From positions 434,001 to 498,000 of the forward strand of contig NZ_JADKPT010000001.1 of NCBI RefSeq assembly GCF_015351595.1: DNA of 64,000 bases, given 5' to 3'. This document shows positions 26,035-34,350 of the stretch, piece by piece. This DNA comes from Flavobacterium sp. LC2016-12 (lineage in GTDB: Bacteria; Bacteroidota; Bacteroidia; Flavobacteriales; Flavobacteriaceae). Position 1 is the stretch's first letter. Each line of letters begins with the position of its first letter. Under the pieces are notes generated by a model that saw nothing but the letters and a program-made list of their open reading frames with translations, made no database searches and had not been told where the DNA came from. The position numbers and the translations under genes were made by a program.

Positions 26035-26868
26035 CTAATTTACGTATTTTAATGAAACCCAGTTGTTTCTTTGAAATTTTTTAACATATGTCAACCCTTT
26101 TTCAGTGCACGAAGCATCAATAAAAGGAATATCTTCTTCATAAAAACCACTAAATAAAATGATCCCATCTTTATTTAAACAGTCTACATAACTTTGCATA
26201 TCATTCAACAAGATATTTCTGTTGATGTTAGCAATAATAAGATCATATTTTTTACCGGCCAATAAAGCTGCATCGCCTTCATAAACGGTGATGTGTTTGC
26301 AGTTATTGCGTTCGGCATTTTCTATAGAATTCAAATAACACCAATTGTCAATGTCAATGGCATCAATTGGCTGAGCGCCTTTCATTTCAGCTAGAATGGC
26401 TAAAATTGCAGTTCCGCAACCCATGTCTAAAGTTTTTAAACCTTTAACATCCATTTCTAATAAATGCTGAATCATCATGTGTGTAGTTTCGTGATGACCT
26501 GTTCCAAAACTCATTTTTGGTTCGATTACGATATCAAACTCGGCATCTGTTTTTGGATGAAAAGGAGCACGAACATGGCATTTTCCGTCTACATCAATCG
26601 CTTCAAAATTCTTTTCCCATTCTTCGTTCCAGTTTACCTGATCGATTTCTTCAACAGTATATTCAATTTTAAATTCTTCAGACTGTAAAATATAAATGTC
26701 ATCCAGAATGTTTTCATCCCATAGATCTTTCTTCACATAAGCAGAAATTCCGTTCTCCGTTTCTGTAAAAGTTTCAAACGCTTTTTCGCCTAATTCAGCA
26801 ATTAAAATTTCTGATCCCGGTTCTTTCGGCTCAATCGTAAAATGATATCCTAAATATATATTTGACAT
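26035..26868 (-). CDS. prmA: Ribosomal protein L11 methyltransferase
   Basis: This 277-residue enzyme methylates lysines of ribosomal protein L11 using S-adenosylmethionine. The SAM-binding fold is clear: MSFGTGHHETTHMMIQHLLE, LKTLDMGCGTAILAIL (motif I), DAIDIDNWCYLNSIENAE and YDLIIANINRNILL (motif IV). The frame extends upstream to 26931, but the ATG at 26868 is chosen. It gives the normal N-terminus (MSNIYLGYHF), and the TACCTTTG -7 box at 26883-26890 falls inside the would-be extension. The first gene of a prmA-clpS pair. Confidence 0.95.
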   Translation of the reverse strand: MSNIYLGYHFTIEPKEPGSEILIAELGEKAFETFTETENGISAYVKKDLWDENILDDIYILQSEEFKIEYTVEEIDQVNWNEEWEKNFEAIDVDGKCHVRAPFHPKTDAEFDIVIEPKMSFGTGHHETTHMMIQHLLEMDVKGLKTLDMGCGTAILAILAEMKGAQPIDAIDIDNWCYLNSIENAERNNCKHITVYEGDAALLAGKKYDLIIANINRNILLNDMQSYVDCLNKDGIILFSGFYEEDIPFIDASCTEKGLTYVKKFQRNNWVSLKYVN

Positions 26869-26882
26869 AAATAATTTTTTTG

Positions 26883-26890
26883 CAAAGGTA
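26883..26890 (-). promoter_or_regulatory. -7 element (TACCTTTG) of prmA
   Basis: A minus-strand match to TAnnTTTG, 15 bases before the prmA ATG. It is the same octamer found before kdsA. No clear TTG at -33. It decides against the longer prmA start. Confidence 0.45.
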
Positions 26891-26957
26891 ACAATAGAAT
26901 GCAGAAGTTGCTTATAAATCTGGTAGAACATTTTTAATTTAAGAATAAATTAAAGCA

Positions 26958-26990
26958 CAAAAAAAGCGTTCGCACAGCGAACGCTTTTTT
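26958..26990. terminator. Strong terminator between tpiA and prmA
   Basis: A perfect 9-bp G+C-containing stem (agcgttcgc / gcgaacgct) with a 3-base loop, A run to the left and T run to the right. On the minus strand it ends the tpiA transcript. Confidence 0.85.
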
Positions 26991-27006
26991 ATATAAGTAA
27001 GATTAT

Positions 27007-27031
27007 AAAATCTAAAATCTAAAATCTAAAA
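27007..27031. repeat. Short tandem repeat (AAAATCT, 7-base period)
   Basis: Three exact copies of aaaatct and a fourth diverged copy lie between the terminator and the tpiA stop; the last copy runs into the stop codon region. Confidence 0.8.
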
Positions 27032-27784
27032 TTAGATTGCTGTAACAATTGCAAGGAAATCATCTGCTTTTAAAGCAGCTCCTCCAATTAAACCACCGTC
27101 TACGTCTGGTTTAGAGAAAATTTCTTTTGCGTTGTCTGGTTTTACAGAACCACCGTATAAAATAGAAACTTCGTCAGCGATATCAGCACCAAATGCTTTA
27201 CGAACAACTTCTCTAATGAATTCGTGCATTTCCTGAGCTTGTTCTGGTGAAGCAGTTTCTCCAGTTCCAATTGCCCAAACCGGCTCATACGCTAAAACAA
27301 CATTTGCCCAAGATTCTTTTGCAATGTGGAATAATCCGTCACGCAACTGATTCTCTACAATGTTGAAGTGATTTCCTGATTGACGATCTTTTAATTCTTC
27401 TCCAAAGCAGAAAATTACAGTCATATCATGTTTCAAAGCAGTATCCACTTTACTTGCGATTAATGCATCTGTTTCATGGAAAATTGCACGACGCTCAGAG
27501 TGACCAAGAATTACAGTGTTCACACCAATACTAGTTAACATATCAGCAGAAATTTCCCCTGTAAAAGCGCCGCCTTCAGCTTGGTGAACGTTTTGAGCAG
27601 AAACCCCAATTGTCGTATTTTTAACTTTAGCAACAGCTGCTTGTAAGTTTACAAAAGTTGGAGCTACAATAACCTGAGCAGTAGTTTGTGCTGGTATTTT
27701 TGTAATTAACTCACTTAATAATTCTTCAGTTTGTGCGGCATTTTTATGCATTTTCCAGTTTCCTGCAACAATCTTTTTTCTCAT
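27032..27784 (-). CDS. tpiA: Triosephosphate isomerase
   Basis: This 250-residue glycolytic enzyme interconverts dihydroxyacetone phosphate and glyceraldehyde-3-phosphate. All catalytic landmarks are present: Lys11 in GNWKMH, the catalytic His in LGHSERR, the catalytic Glu in AYEPVWAIGTG with the mobile loop, and ILYGGSVKPDNA plus GGLIGGAAL for phosphate binding. The length is normal. The gene belongs to a run (DUF1599, MauE/DoxX fusion, TlpA-like, tpiA) on the minus strand opposite folP, an order seen in many Bacteroidota. Confidence 0.97.
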   Translation of the reverse strand: MRKKIVAGNWKMHKNAAQTEELLSELITKIPAQTTAQVIVAPTFVNLQAAVAKVKNTTIGVSAQNVHQAEGGAFTGEISADMLTSIGVNTVILGHSERRAIFHETDALIASKVDTALKHDMTVIFCFGEELKDRQSGNHFNIVENQLRDGLFHIAKESWANVVLAYEPVWAIGTGETASPEQAQEMHEFIREVVRKAFGADIADEVSILYGGSVKPDNAKEIFSKPDVDGGLIGGAALKADDFLAIVTAI

Positions 27785-27843
27785 TTTGGTAGTTTTTATT
27801 ATTCTTTTTATTTTTGTTTTTTTGTTGTAATTTGTGCAACTGA

Positions 27844-28344
27844 TTAAGCTTGTTTTAAGCTTTTTAGTGTTTCGTTGATTTTATCAAAATCAGTTTCTAT
27901 AGCACGGTATAAAACGATTTTTCCTGTTTTGTCGATGATAATATATCTCGGAATCCAGTCTAAGTCAATTGCTTTTCCAAAAACACCTTTCATTCCGTCG
28001 TTCATCATAAAATGATCGCCTTTTAATTCGTGTTTTTCAATTCCGATTTTCCATTTTTCAGCTGTTTTATCAGCAGAAAGGAATAAATAAGAAACGTCGG
28101 GATTGTTAGCTTGTAATTCTTTTACTTTTGGCATTGCTTTTACGCAATCGCTACACCATGAAGCCCAAACTTCAATAACCAAAGTTTTTCCTTTGTATTT
28201 TTTTAAAATGTTTTTGAAAGAAGTCTGACCTCCATCAACTGTTAATAATTTTTCAGATAAAGCTTCTTTAGAAAAACTTGTTTTCTGTGCTTGTGAACAT
28301 GAAAAAGTAATCAATGCAATAACAACTAGAGCTATTTGTTTCAT
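27844..28344 (-). CDS. TlpA-like thioredoxin-fold lipoprotein
   Basis: A 166-residue lipoprotein (lipobox TFSC, Cys16) with a thioredoxin-like domain (about 35-165). The redox site is Cys64-Ser-Asp-Cys67 in WASWCSDC, and a cis-Pro loop is seen as WIPRYIIID. It should act as a thiol-disulfide oxidoreductase in the periplasm or facing it. A promoter (TTG at 28465-28467 read on minus, 18-base spacer, TAACTTTG at 28439-28446) lies about 90 bases upstream. tpiA follows 59 bases after its stop. Confidence 0.85.
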   Translation of the reverse strand: MKQIALVVIALITFSCSQAQKTSFSKEALSEKLLTVDGGQTSFKNILKKYKGKTLVIEVWASWCSDCVKAMPKVKELQANNPDVSYLFLSADKTAEKWKIGIEKHELKGDHFMMNDGMKGVFGKAIDLDWIPRYIIIDKTGKIVLYRAIETDFDKINETLKSLKQA

Positions 28345-28438
28345 AATTATAATAATGGTTTAAAATATTATAAATTGTCTTTTCTGAACTGAATCTGCAA
28401 ATTCAAATCAGAGCAATTTCATAAATTAAGGTTCTCAA

Positions 28439-28467
28439 CAAAGTTAAACAAACAAATTGAATGCCAA
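28439..28467 (-). promoter_or_regulatory. Promoter of the TlpA-like gene (TTG-N18-TAACTTTG)
   Basis: Read on the minus strand: TTG at 28465-28467, an 18-base spacer, then TAACTTTG at 28439-28446, matching the Bacteroidota consensus. It predicts a leader of about 88 bases. Confidence 0.55.
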
Positions 28468-28665
28468 ATGGAGATTAACAAAATTTGAAGAGTCGTTTAT
28501 TTTGTAACAAAACTGAAATTTTCGGTTAGAAAAAAGCGATTGAAATCGTAATAGTACGTCTGAAAAATGAAAAAAACGGGGAATCATTTTTTTAGGAACT
28601 AAAATTTGGAACTGTTTTTTTGTTTTAGGAAGGATTTAAAGAACTAAAAAACGTCAGATTTTAAT

Positions 28666-28709
28666 AAAAAAATCGGTAAACTAAATTATTTATAGCATAC
28701 CGATTTTTT
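28666..28709 (-). terminator. Terminator of the MauE/DoxX-thioredoxin gene
   Basis: Inverted repeat aaaaaatcggta / taccgatttttt with a 19-base loop, 20 bases past the stop of the gene at 28729 on the minus strand. The long loop makes it a weaker call. Confidence 0.55.
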
Positions 28710-28728
28710 ATTTTTATTTCGCAGATTT

Positions 28729-29829
28729 CTACAATTTCAAATCTCCAATATCATTGTAATGAACTTTCTGAATTACCGTTCCGTTGTGTAAAACAACTAT
28801 ACTTGGATTTGCTCTTTCAATTGTTTTTAAAGCTGTTGCATCACAAAAATAAAAATCAACATTTAAGCCGTATTCTTTTTTCGCTTTTGCAATTTCATCA
28901 GCTCCTGAAGCTGTCATAGCAACAACTTTGTAACCTTTAGCTTTTGCTTCCTTGTTTAAAGCTTCTAACTTTTTCATTCCAGCCGGTTCCGATAAGGTCA
29001 AATCGTACGTAACGAAAAGCAATAATTTAGGCTCTTTTAAAAGTTCTGCTTTATAGTCAGAATCATCTTTTGTCATGGTGAAATCATGAATTGGCGGAAC
29101 ATAACCTTCCGTAATGACTTTGTCTTTTCTATCTACAAAAGTGGCGCCAGCAGGAATATTTGCTAAATCTTTTTCACCAAATTCCTTGTCAACACCATTT
29201 ACTTTGTAGATGAAAATCATTTCAACTACAGACTTTGGAGCACCTTCCGGAATTTCCATTCCTTTCTCAATATTAGTTCCCACTTTATAAGGACGGAAAT
29301 CTTTTATCGGATTGTGATTTAAAACCCAAACGGCCATAAAAGCACACAAAACAACGCTGACATACACTGCAAAATTGGTTTGTGGAGTTGAAAATAACGG
29401 TTTTATTAATTTTTGATTGAAGAATAAAATCAAGATAAAGAATAATAAAACAATATCTTTAGTGAATGATTGCCAAGGCGTTAAATGCAAAGCATCTCCA
29501 AAGCAACCACAATCTTTTACAACATCAAAATAAGCCGAGTAGAAGGTAAGGAAGGTAAAGAAAACAATTAAAAGTAATAAAGCCCATATTGTCGTTTTTG
29601 CTTTATAACCCACTAATAACATTACACCTAAAACTACTTCCAGAATTAATAAAAAGATAGCTAATCCTAAAGCGAATGGCTCTAAAAAAGGCATATTAAA
29701 AACCGGCTCGCTAAAATATTCAGCCAGTTTGTAAGAGAAACCAACCGGATCATTTAGTTTTATTAATCCTGAAATGATAAATAATACGCCGACGAATATT
29801 CGGGAGAATTGAGTAATGATGTTTTTCAT
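28729..29829 (-). CDS. BT_3928-type protein: MauE/DoxX membrane domain fused to a thioredoxin-like domain
   Basis: A 366-residue two-part protein. The N-terminal half (about 1-150) has four membrane helices of the DoxX/MauE type, starting with ITQFSRIFVGVLFIISGLIK and including the Cys pair in VKDCGCFGD that MauE/VKOR-like proteins use to relay electrons. A fifth helix (about 160-180) leads to a periplasmic thioredoxin-like domain (about 235-366) with KLLLFVTYDLT and PSIVVLHNG. The usual CxxC of thioredoxin is not visible in that domain. It probably passes reducing power to periplasmic thiol proteins such as the neighbouring TlpA-like lipoprotein (inference from domains and position). Confidence 0.8.
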   Translation of the reverse strand: MKNIITQFSRIFVGVLFIISGLIKLNDPVGFSYKLAEYFSEPVFNMPFLEPFALGLAIFLLILEVVLGVMLLVGYKAKTTIWALLLLIVFFTFLTFYSAYFDVVKDCGCFGDALHLTPWQSFTKDIVLLFFILILFFNQKLIKPLFSTPQTNFAVYVSVVLCAFMAVWVLNHNPIKDFRPYKVGTNIEKGMEIPEGAPKSVVEMIFIYKVNGVDKEFGEKDLANIPAGATFVDRKDKVITEGYVPPIHDFTMTKDDSDYKAELLKEPKLLLFVTYDLTLSEPAGMKKLEALNKEAKAKGYKVVAMTASGADEIAKAKKEYGLNVDFYFCDATALKTIERANPSIVVLHNGTVIQKVHYNDIGDLKL

Positions 29830-29919
29830 AATATAGGTTTAATTTAAATTCCGCCCGATGGGTATCGGGACCAAATTTCAAAGATTAGGATTGGAATTTG
29901 TAATTTATTTTTTGGAATT

Positions 29920-30462
29920 TTATTTGTTTATAGGCTCAAGAATTAGTGCAAAAACAGCATAATTAATCATATCCTGATAATTAGCGTCAATGCCTTCAGA
30001 AACTAAAGTTTTACCTTTGTTATCTTCAATTTGTTTCACGCGAAGTATTTTTTGCAGAATCAAATCAGTTAAGGAACTCACACGCATATCACGCCATGCC
30101 TCGCCATAATCATGGTTTTTGGCTTCCATTAATTCTTTAGTCAGTTTAATTTTAGCGTCGTATAATTCTGTTGCTTTTTCTACATCAAGATCAGGTTGTT
30201 CAGCAACGCCCAATTCTAACTGAATCAAAGCCATGATAGAATAGTTGATGATTCCGATGAATTCTCCTTTTTCATCTTCATCTACTTTACGGATTTCATT
30301 TTCCTGTAAACTTCTGATTCTTTGTGCTTTTATGAATATCTGATCGGTTAGCGAAGGCAGTCTTAAAATTCTCCATGCACTGCCATAATCTTTCATTTTG
30401 TTGATATATAGTGTGCGGCAAACCGTAATTACATTATCAAATTCAAGGGAAGTATTCTTCAT
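29920..30462 (-). CDS. DUF1599 (nucleotide-modification-associated) protein
   Basis: A 180-residue soluble protein formed by two copies of one module. Copy one has MKDYGSAWRILRLPSLTDQI with KAQRIRSLQE, and copy two has NHDYGEAWRDMRVSSLTDLI with KILRVKQIED. Each is followed by an I-NY-[AS]-[VI]-[MF]-ALI helix. This is the DUF1599 arrangement, for which only a general nucleotide-related role has been proposed. A textbook promoter precedes it (30492-30521). It sits back to back with folP, an order repeated in many Bacteroidota. Confidence 0.85.
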   Translation of the reverse strand: MKNTSLEFDNVITVCRTLYINKMKDYGSAWRILRLPSLTDQIFIKAQRIRSLQENEIRKVDEDEKGEFIGIINYSIMALIQLELGVAEQPDLDVEKATELYDAKIKLTKELMEAKNHDYGEAWRDMRVSSLTDLILQKILRVKQIEDNKGKTLVSEGIDANYQDMINYAVFALILEPINK

Positions 30463-30491
30463 TTATTGCTGTATATTTGCTAAAATTTCTT

Positions 30492-30521
30492 CAAAAATAA
30501 GGAATTTTTCAAGAGATTCAA
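30492..30521 (-). promoter_or_regulatory. Promoter of the DUF1599 gene (TTG-N19-TATTTTTG)
   Basis: On the minus strand TTG (30519-30521), an exact 19-base spacer and TATTTTTG (30492-30499) match the Bacteroidota consensus, 30 bases before the ATG at 30462. Confidence 0.65.
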
Positions 30522-30593
30522 GTTTCATGTTTTCTTTGTTTCAAGTTTTTTCTAAACAAAGTGTTAATGGGATAATTTGAAACTAAAAAAATG

Positions 30594-30682
30594 ATGTTTC
30601 AAGTTTCAGGTTTCAAGTTTCAAGTTCTGAAACTTACGCAATCTTTGAGAACTTGAAACTTGAAACAAATAAAACTTGAAAC
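30594..30682. repeat. GTTTCAAG-rich inverted repeat upstream of folP
   Basis: A perfect 19-base inverted repeat has its left arm at 30610-30628 (GTTTCAAGTTTCAAGTTCT) and its right arm at 30648-30666, with a 19-base loop. Extra partial copies flank both arms (30594-30609 and 30672-30682). It ends just before the folP start at 30686, so it would be in or next to the folP leader. Confidence 0.8.
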
Positions 30683-30685
30683 AAA

Positions 30686-31510
30686 ATGTTAATTAACTGC
30701 AAAGGTCAACTTATTAATTTGTCAATTCCTAAAGTAATGGGGATTTTGAATGTGACGCCAAATTCCTTTTTCGATGGAGGAAAGTATAAAAATGAAGAGG
30801 AGATAATCTCGCAAGTAGATAAAATGCTTTCCGAAGGTGCAACATTTATAGATATTGGTGCTTATTCAAGCAAACCAAGTGCTGAATTTGTGACCGAAAC
30901 CGAAGAAATAGAGCGCATTGTTCCCGTAATTGAATTGATTTTAAAACATTTTCCGGAAGCTTTATTATCGATAGATACTTTTAGAGCCGAAGTAGCGAAA
31001 GCAAGTATAGAAAGCGGTGCAGCGATTATAAATGACATTGCCGCCGGAGAATTAGATGCTAAAATGTTTGATGTAATTGCAGCATACAATGTTCCGTATA
31101 TTATGATGCACATGCGTGGAAATCCACAAACCATGCAGACTTTGACGCAATATGACGATATTGTAAAAGAAATGCTTTTCTATTTTTCTGAAAAAGTTAA
31201 AAAGGCGCGTAGCCTCGGAATTAATGATTTGATTCTCGATCCAGGTTTCGGTTTTGCCAAAACAACAGATCAGAATTATGAAGTTTTGCAAAAAATGGAG
31301 CTTTTTAGTTTGTTGGATTTGCCTGTTTTGGCGGGAGTTTCAAGAAAATCAATGATTTATAAAACGCTTGGTAATTCAGCACAAGAAGCTTTAAATGGAA
31401 CGACGGTTGTTAATACAATTGCATTGACAAAAGGCGCAAAAATTTTGCGTGTGCATGATGTAAAAGAAGCTGTGGAATGTGTTACTTTGTTTGGGAAAAT
31501 GAATTTGTAA
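30686..31510 (+). CDS. folP: Dihydropteroate synthase
   Basis: This 274-residue folate enzyme joins para-aminobenzoate to the pterin diphosphate; sulfonamides target it. Motifs are MGILNVTPNSFFDGGKY (pterin-site loop 1), FIDIGAYSSKPSA (loop 2), LSIDTFRAEVAKASIESGA, IINDIAAGELD, YIMMHMRGNPQTMQ, LILDPGFGFAKT, PVLAGVSRKSMI and LRVHDVKEAV. It is the usual length. The leader holds a 19-bp perfect inverted repeat. A small lipoprotein gene follows 26 bases later. Confidence 0.97.
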   Translation: MLINCKGQLINLSIPKVMGILNVTPNSFFDGGKYKNEEEIISQVDKMLSEGATFIDIGAYSSKPSAEFVTETEEIERIVPVIELILKHFPEALLSIDTFRAEVAKASIESGAAIINDIAAGELDAKMFDVIAAYNVPYIMMHMRGNPQTMQTLTQYDDIVKEMLFYFSEKVKKARSLGINDLILDPGFGFAKTTDQNYEVLQKMELFSLLDLPVLAGVSRKSMIYKTLGNSAQEALNGTTVVNTIALTKGAKILRVHDVKEAVECVTLFGKMNL

Positions 31511-31536
31511 AAGCCTAGTTTAAAAATAAATAAAAT

Positions 31537-32187
31537 ATGAGATACTTGACATTTGTTATCGCTTTCCTTCTTTTTTCATGTGAAGAAAAAAAAGATGTCT
31601 TGCTCCCAAAAGCTAATGTTTCAATTGTAAAAGATATTCAGGATCATTCGCCAATTTACATCTTCTTCAAAACCGAAGGCAAAGACACTATTGCAGAAGT
31701 AAACAGAAAAAACAGCATTATATCCACCAATTGGATTTTCAATATTGACAAACGTTTGCCTTTAAAATTGGTAATTCCAGAAGTAATGAAACTGCAGGAA
31801 AAAAAGCGAGGAGACAGCGCTCATAAAAATGAAAAAGCTGAAAATTATTATTCCTTTGCAGATTCCATCGGAAAGAATTTAGCTTTTTTGCCTTTCACGA
31901 AAGTGTATTATAAAATGGAGTCTGTTAGCAAAAATACCAGTCAATTGTATTTCAGGAAAAATGGAATGATAGAATACAGAGGCAGAAAAACGTATGATTT
32001 TCCGAAAAATAATCTGGAACCTTTTTTGGATAGCCTGGTTATAAATCCGAAAGCTGAAATTATATTTTCATACGATAAAAAGATGCTTTATGGAGATTAT
32101 ATTCAATGTAAAATCCTGGTAAAAACTATAATTGACAAAAAGATCCCATTTGTTTTTATAAGTGAAGAAGAGGAGTATATCCACTAA
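31537..32187 (+). CDS. Hypothetical lipoprotein
   Basis: A 216-residue lipoprotein (lipobox LFSC, Cys15). The mature part has no motif I recognise; it contains a YRGRKTYDFPKNN segment and a predicted alpha/beta mix with an Asp/Glu-rich end. It may be co-transcribed with folP (26-base gap). It converges with rlmH with about 40 bases between. Confidence 0.6.
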   Translation: MRYLTFVIAFLLFSCEEKKDVLLPKANVSIVKDIQDHSPIYIFFKTEGKDTIAEVNRKNSIISTNWIFNIDKRLPLKLVIPEVMKLQEKKRGDSAHKNEKAENYYSFADSIGKNLAFLPFTKVYYKMESVSKNTSQLYFRKNGMIEYRGRKTYDFPKNNLEPFLDSLVINPKAEIIFSYDKKMLYGDYIQCKILVKTIIDKKIPFVFISEEEEYIH

Positions 32188-32227
32188 AAACTTAAAACCT
32201 GAAACAAAAAAAAACTGAGACAAAAGT

Positions 32228-32701
32228 CTACTGATGATGATAAGGTTCATTTCGTAAAATCGTAAACCCGCGATACAATTGTTCGATAAAAAATAAACGA
32301 ACCATTTGATGCGAAAACGTCATCAGCGAAAGCGAAATTTTTCCCTGCGCTTTGCTGTAAACCGTTTCTGAAAATCCGTATGGACCACCTATTACAAAGA
32401 CCAGTGTTTTAATTCCGGAGTTCATCTTCTTTTGTAATTCTTCAGAAAAACCAACGCTAGAGAAATTTTTCCCATTTTCATCCAATAAAATCAATTGATC
32501 AGTAGGAGAAAGTTTTGATAAAATCAATTCGCCTTCTTTTTCCTTTTGCTGACTTTCAGATAAATTCTTCACGTTTTTGATATCCGGAATAATCTCCAAA
32601 TCAAATTTGATATAAAACGACAAACGTTTAGTATAATCGTCGATTAAAGTCTGCAACGATTTATTGTCGGTTTTGCCTATGGCGATAAGTTTGATGTTCA
32701 T
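32228..32701 (-). CDS. rlmH: 23S rRNA (pseudouridine1915-N3)-methyltransferase
   Basis: This 157-residue SPOUT-fold methyltransferase modifies helix 69 of 23S rRNA. Length and marks are typical: MNIKLIAIGKT at the N-terminus, LILLDENGKNFSSVGFSEEL, LVFVIGGPYGFSE and ISLSLMTFSHQMVRLFFIEQLYRGFTI, ending NEPYHHQ. It is a single-gene unit converging with the lipoprotein gene at 31537. Confidence 0.96.
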   Translation of the reverse strand: MNIKLIAIGKTDNKSLQTLIDDYTKRLSFYIKFDLEIIPDIKNVKNLSESQQKEKEGELILSKLSPTDQLILLDENGKNFSSVGFSEELQKKMNSGIKTLVFVIGGPYGFSETVYSKAQGKISLSLMTFSHQMVRLFFIEQLYRGFTILRNEPYHHQ

Positions 32702-32825
32702 TGTGTTGTTTTTTTGCTACTAATTGCACGAATTTAGACAAATTAAAAATCTGTGTGAATCTTTTCGATCCGTAAAATTTGTGGGCAATTTATCGGCTTC
32801 TAGAATCATAGTTTAATGTTGAGCA

Positions 32826-32856
32826 AACCTAACAGGTTTTTAAAACCTGTTAGGTT
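32826..32856. terminator. Perfect 15-bp palindrome acting as terminator / dispersed repeat
   Basis: The arms aacctaacaggtttt and aaaacctgttaggtt are perfect complements around a single T, just past the adenosine deaminase stop (32860, minus). It could end transcription, but it lacks a long minus-strand T tract, and its symmetry suggests a dispersed repeat unit. Confidence 0.6.
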
Positions 32857-32859
32857 TCG

Positions 32860-34278
32860 TTAGTTTTTAGAAAATTTGTCTTCAAAAGTTTTAAATCTCG
32901 CATCCAAATCTTTCAATAATTGTTTTTTTACCGATGTATCCTGAATAAAACTATAATTGATACTGTTGTAAACGTATTGTTTTATAGTTGTGTACGAAAC
33001 ATCAGGATATCTTTTGGCTAGTAAAACATATTGTTCCGTCATATTGGTTCTTAAAATTCCTGCGTCGTCTGTACTGATTACAATTGGCACATTAAATTCT
33101 TTGTAAAGCGTAAACGGATGACGACCGCCTTTTACTTTTAAAATGAATTCGTTACTCGCCAAATTAATCTCAATCGGAATATTATTTTTCGCCATATAAC
33201 GCAATAAATCATATGAGTTTTGTTCGTACGCAATGTCAACTCCGTGACCAATTCTGTTCGCGCCTGCAACGTGAATTGCATCATTAATATGCCATGTCAA
33301 ATCTTCTGGCTGAACCAAACCTAAAGTCAGTTCGCCCGCATGCAGTGTGTATTTTACATCCGGAAATTTAGCGTGACAATATTTAAACATCAACATATGT
33401 AACCAATAATCTTTCATGGAATTTTCGCCATGCTCTGGAGAAACGATGTTTACGCCCGCAACTAATTTACTGTCATTTGCTGAGATAAAAGCAATTGTCA
33501 GATTTTTGAATAAATCAACCGGATCCATAAAACGAAGCACAAAGTTTTGATAGCGCATCGTAAATTTATCGTCATCAATTTTTAAGTCTTTGTGTAGTTT
33601 TGCTATGAAATTAGTATTGAAATCAGCCGCATATTTTTTAGCATCTTTCTGCTGAATCGCTTTGTACAATTCGTCTAAAAGTTTCATTACCGCTTTTTCA
33701 TCTTTTTGAACAAAAGCCTGACGTAGTTTTGAATTGAAATCAGTTAAATCTGAAACATTCATATCACACGGAATCGTAGATAATTGTGTTTCGATGTAAC
33801 TTACATTTTCTGAAAGAGCGCGTTTTTTTAATTCAAGCATTCCTTCTGCAAAATGCCCCTGGATAGTAGGCTCGAATTTTTGAAAAGAGTCAAAAAACAA
33901 ATCGTCGGAAGGAACCGAAACGCCGTTATAATCCTTAGCCGACCAGGTTTGCATTACTTGTTGTTGATAGAAAGGTAATTTTCCTTCGTTTTTAAGAGAA
34001 GAGAAAGTTTGCCAATTGCCGTTTGAAGGTTTTGTTTTAGCGACTGCCATGGTTTCTAAATTCAAATAAAAATCTTCTGCAATAGCTCTTTCCAAAAGAG
34101 GTTCTGCATAAATTGATCCCGAAAAATGATGGTGTAAATCGCCTCCTTTAGGCATTTGTTGAAAAAAAGCTGTTAAGAGAGCTTCGTTGTTTCTGATTTT
34201 TTCTAAATAGTCGCCAGCCGTTTGAGAAAAGCCGATTTGCGCTATAAAAATACAGAAAAGTGTAATTATCCTCGTCAT
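32860..34278 (-). CDS. Secreted adenosine deaminase family protein (ADGF-like)
   Basis: A 472-residue protein with a signal peptide (1-18, ending GFS-Q), so exported. The metal and substrate residues of adenosine deaminases are all present: GGDLHHHFSGS (His49 and His51), YTLHAGELT (His plus catalytic Glu), NRIGHGVDIAYE (His) and VISTDDAGI (Asp-Asp). An N-terminal helical extension before the barrel resembles the ADGF/CECR1 group. It would convert extracellular or periplasmic adenosine to inosine, a nucleoside-salvage role. The gene stands alone. Confidence 0.9.
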   Translation of the reverse strand: MTRIITLFCIFIAQIGFSQTAGDYLEKIRNNEALLTAFFQQMPKGGDLHHHFSGSIYAEPLLERAIAEDFYLNLETMAVAKTKPSNGNWQTFSSLKNEGKLPFYQQQVMQTWSAKDYNGVSVPSDDLFFDSFQKFEPTIQGHFAEGMLELKKRALSENVSYIETQLSTIPCDMNVSDLTDFNSKLRQAFVQKDEKAVMKLLDELYKAIQQKDAKKYAADFNTNFIAKLHKDLKIDDDKFTMRYQNFVLRFMDPVDLFKNLTIAFISANDSKLVAGVNIVSPEHGENSMKDYWLHMLMFKYCHAKFPDVKYTLHAGELTLGLVQPEDLTWHINDAIHVAGANRIGHGVDIAYEQNSYDLLRYMAKNNIPIEINLASNEFILKVKGGRHPFTLYKEFNVPIVISTDDAGILRTNMTEQYVLLAKRYPDVSYTTIKQYVYNSINYSFIQDTSVKKQLLKDLDARFKTFEDKFSKN

Positions 34279-34350
34279 ACTCTAAGTTTAAATTACATGC
34301 AAATGTAAGGCTTTTCGAGGAGATTTGAAAATTTTGTTTTTAAAGGTTCA

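Larger units (their letters stand above)
28345..28728. other. Intergenic stretch, 384 bases: promoter and terminator only
   Basis: No coding frame was seen. On the minus strand it holds the 3' terminator of the MauE/DoxX fusion gene (28666-28709) and the promoter of the TlpA-like gene (28439-28467). The middle (28480-28660) is AT-rich with short A and T runs and nothing recognisable. Confidence 0.6.

Noticed and set aside
26869..26931. Longer start for prmA
   Set aside because: It includes the -7 promoter box and gives 21 extra residues not typical of the family.
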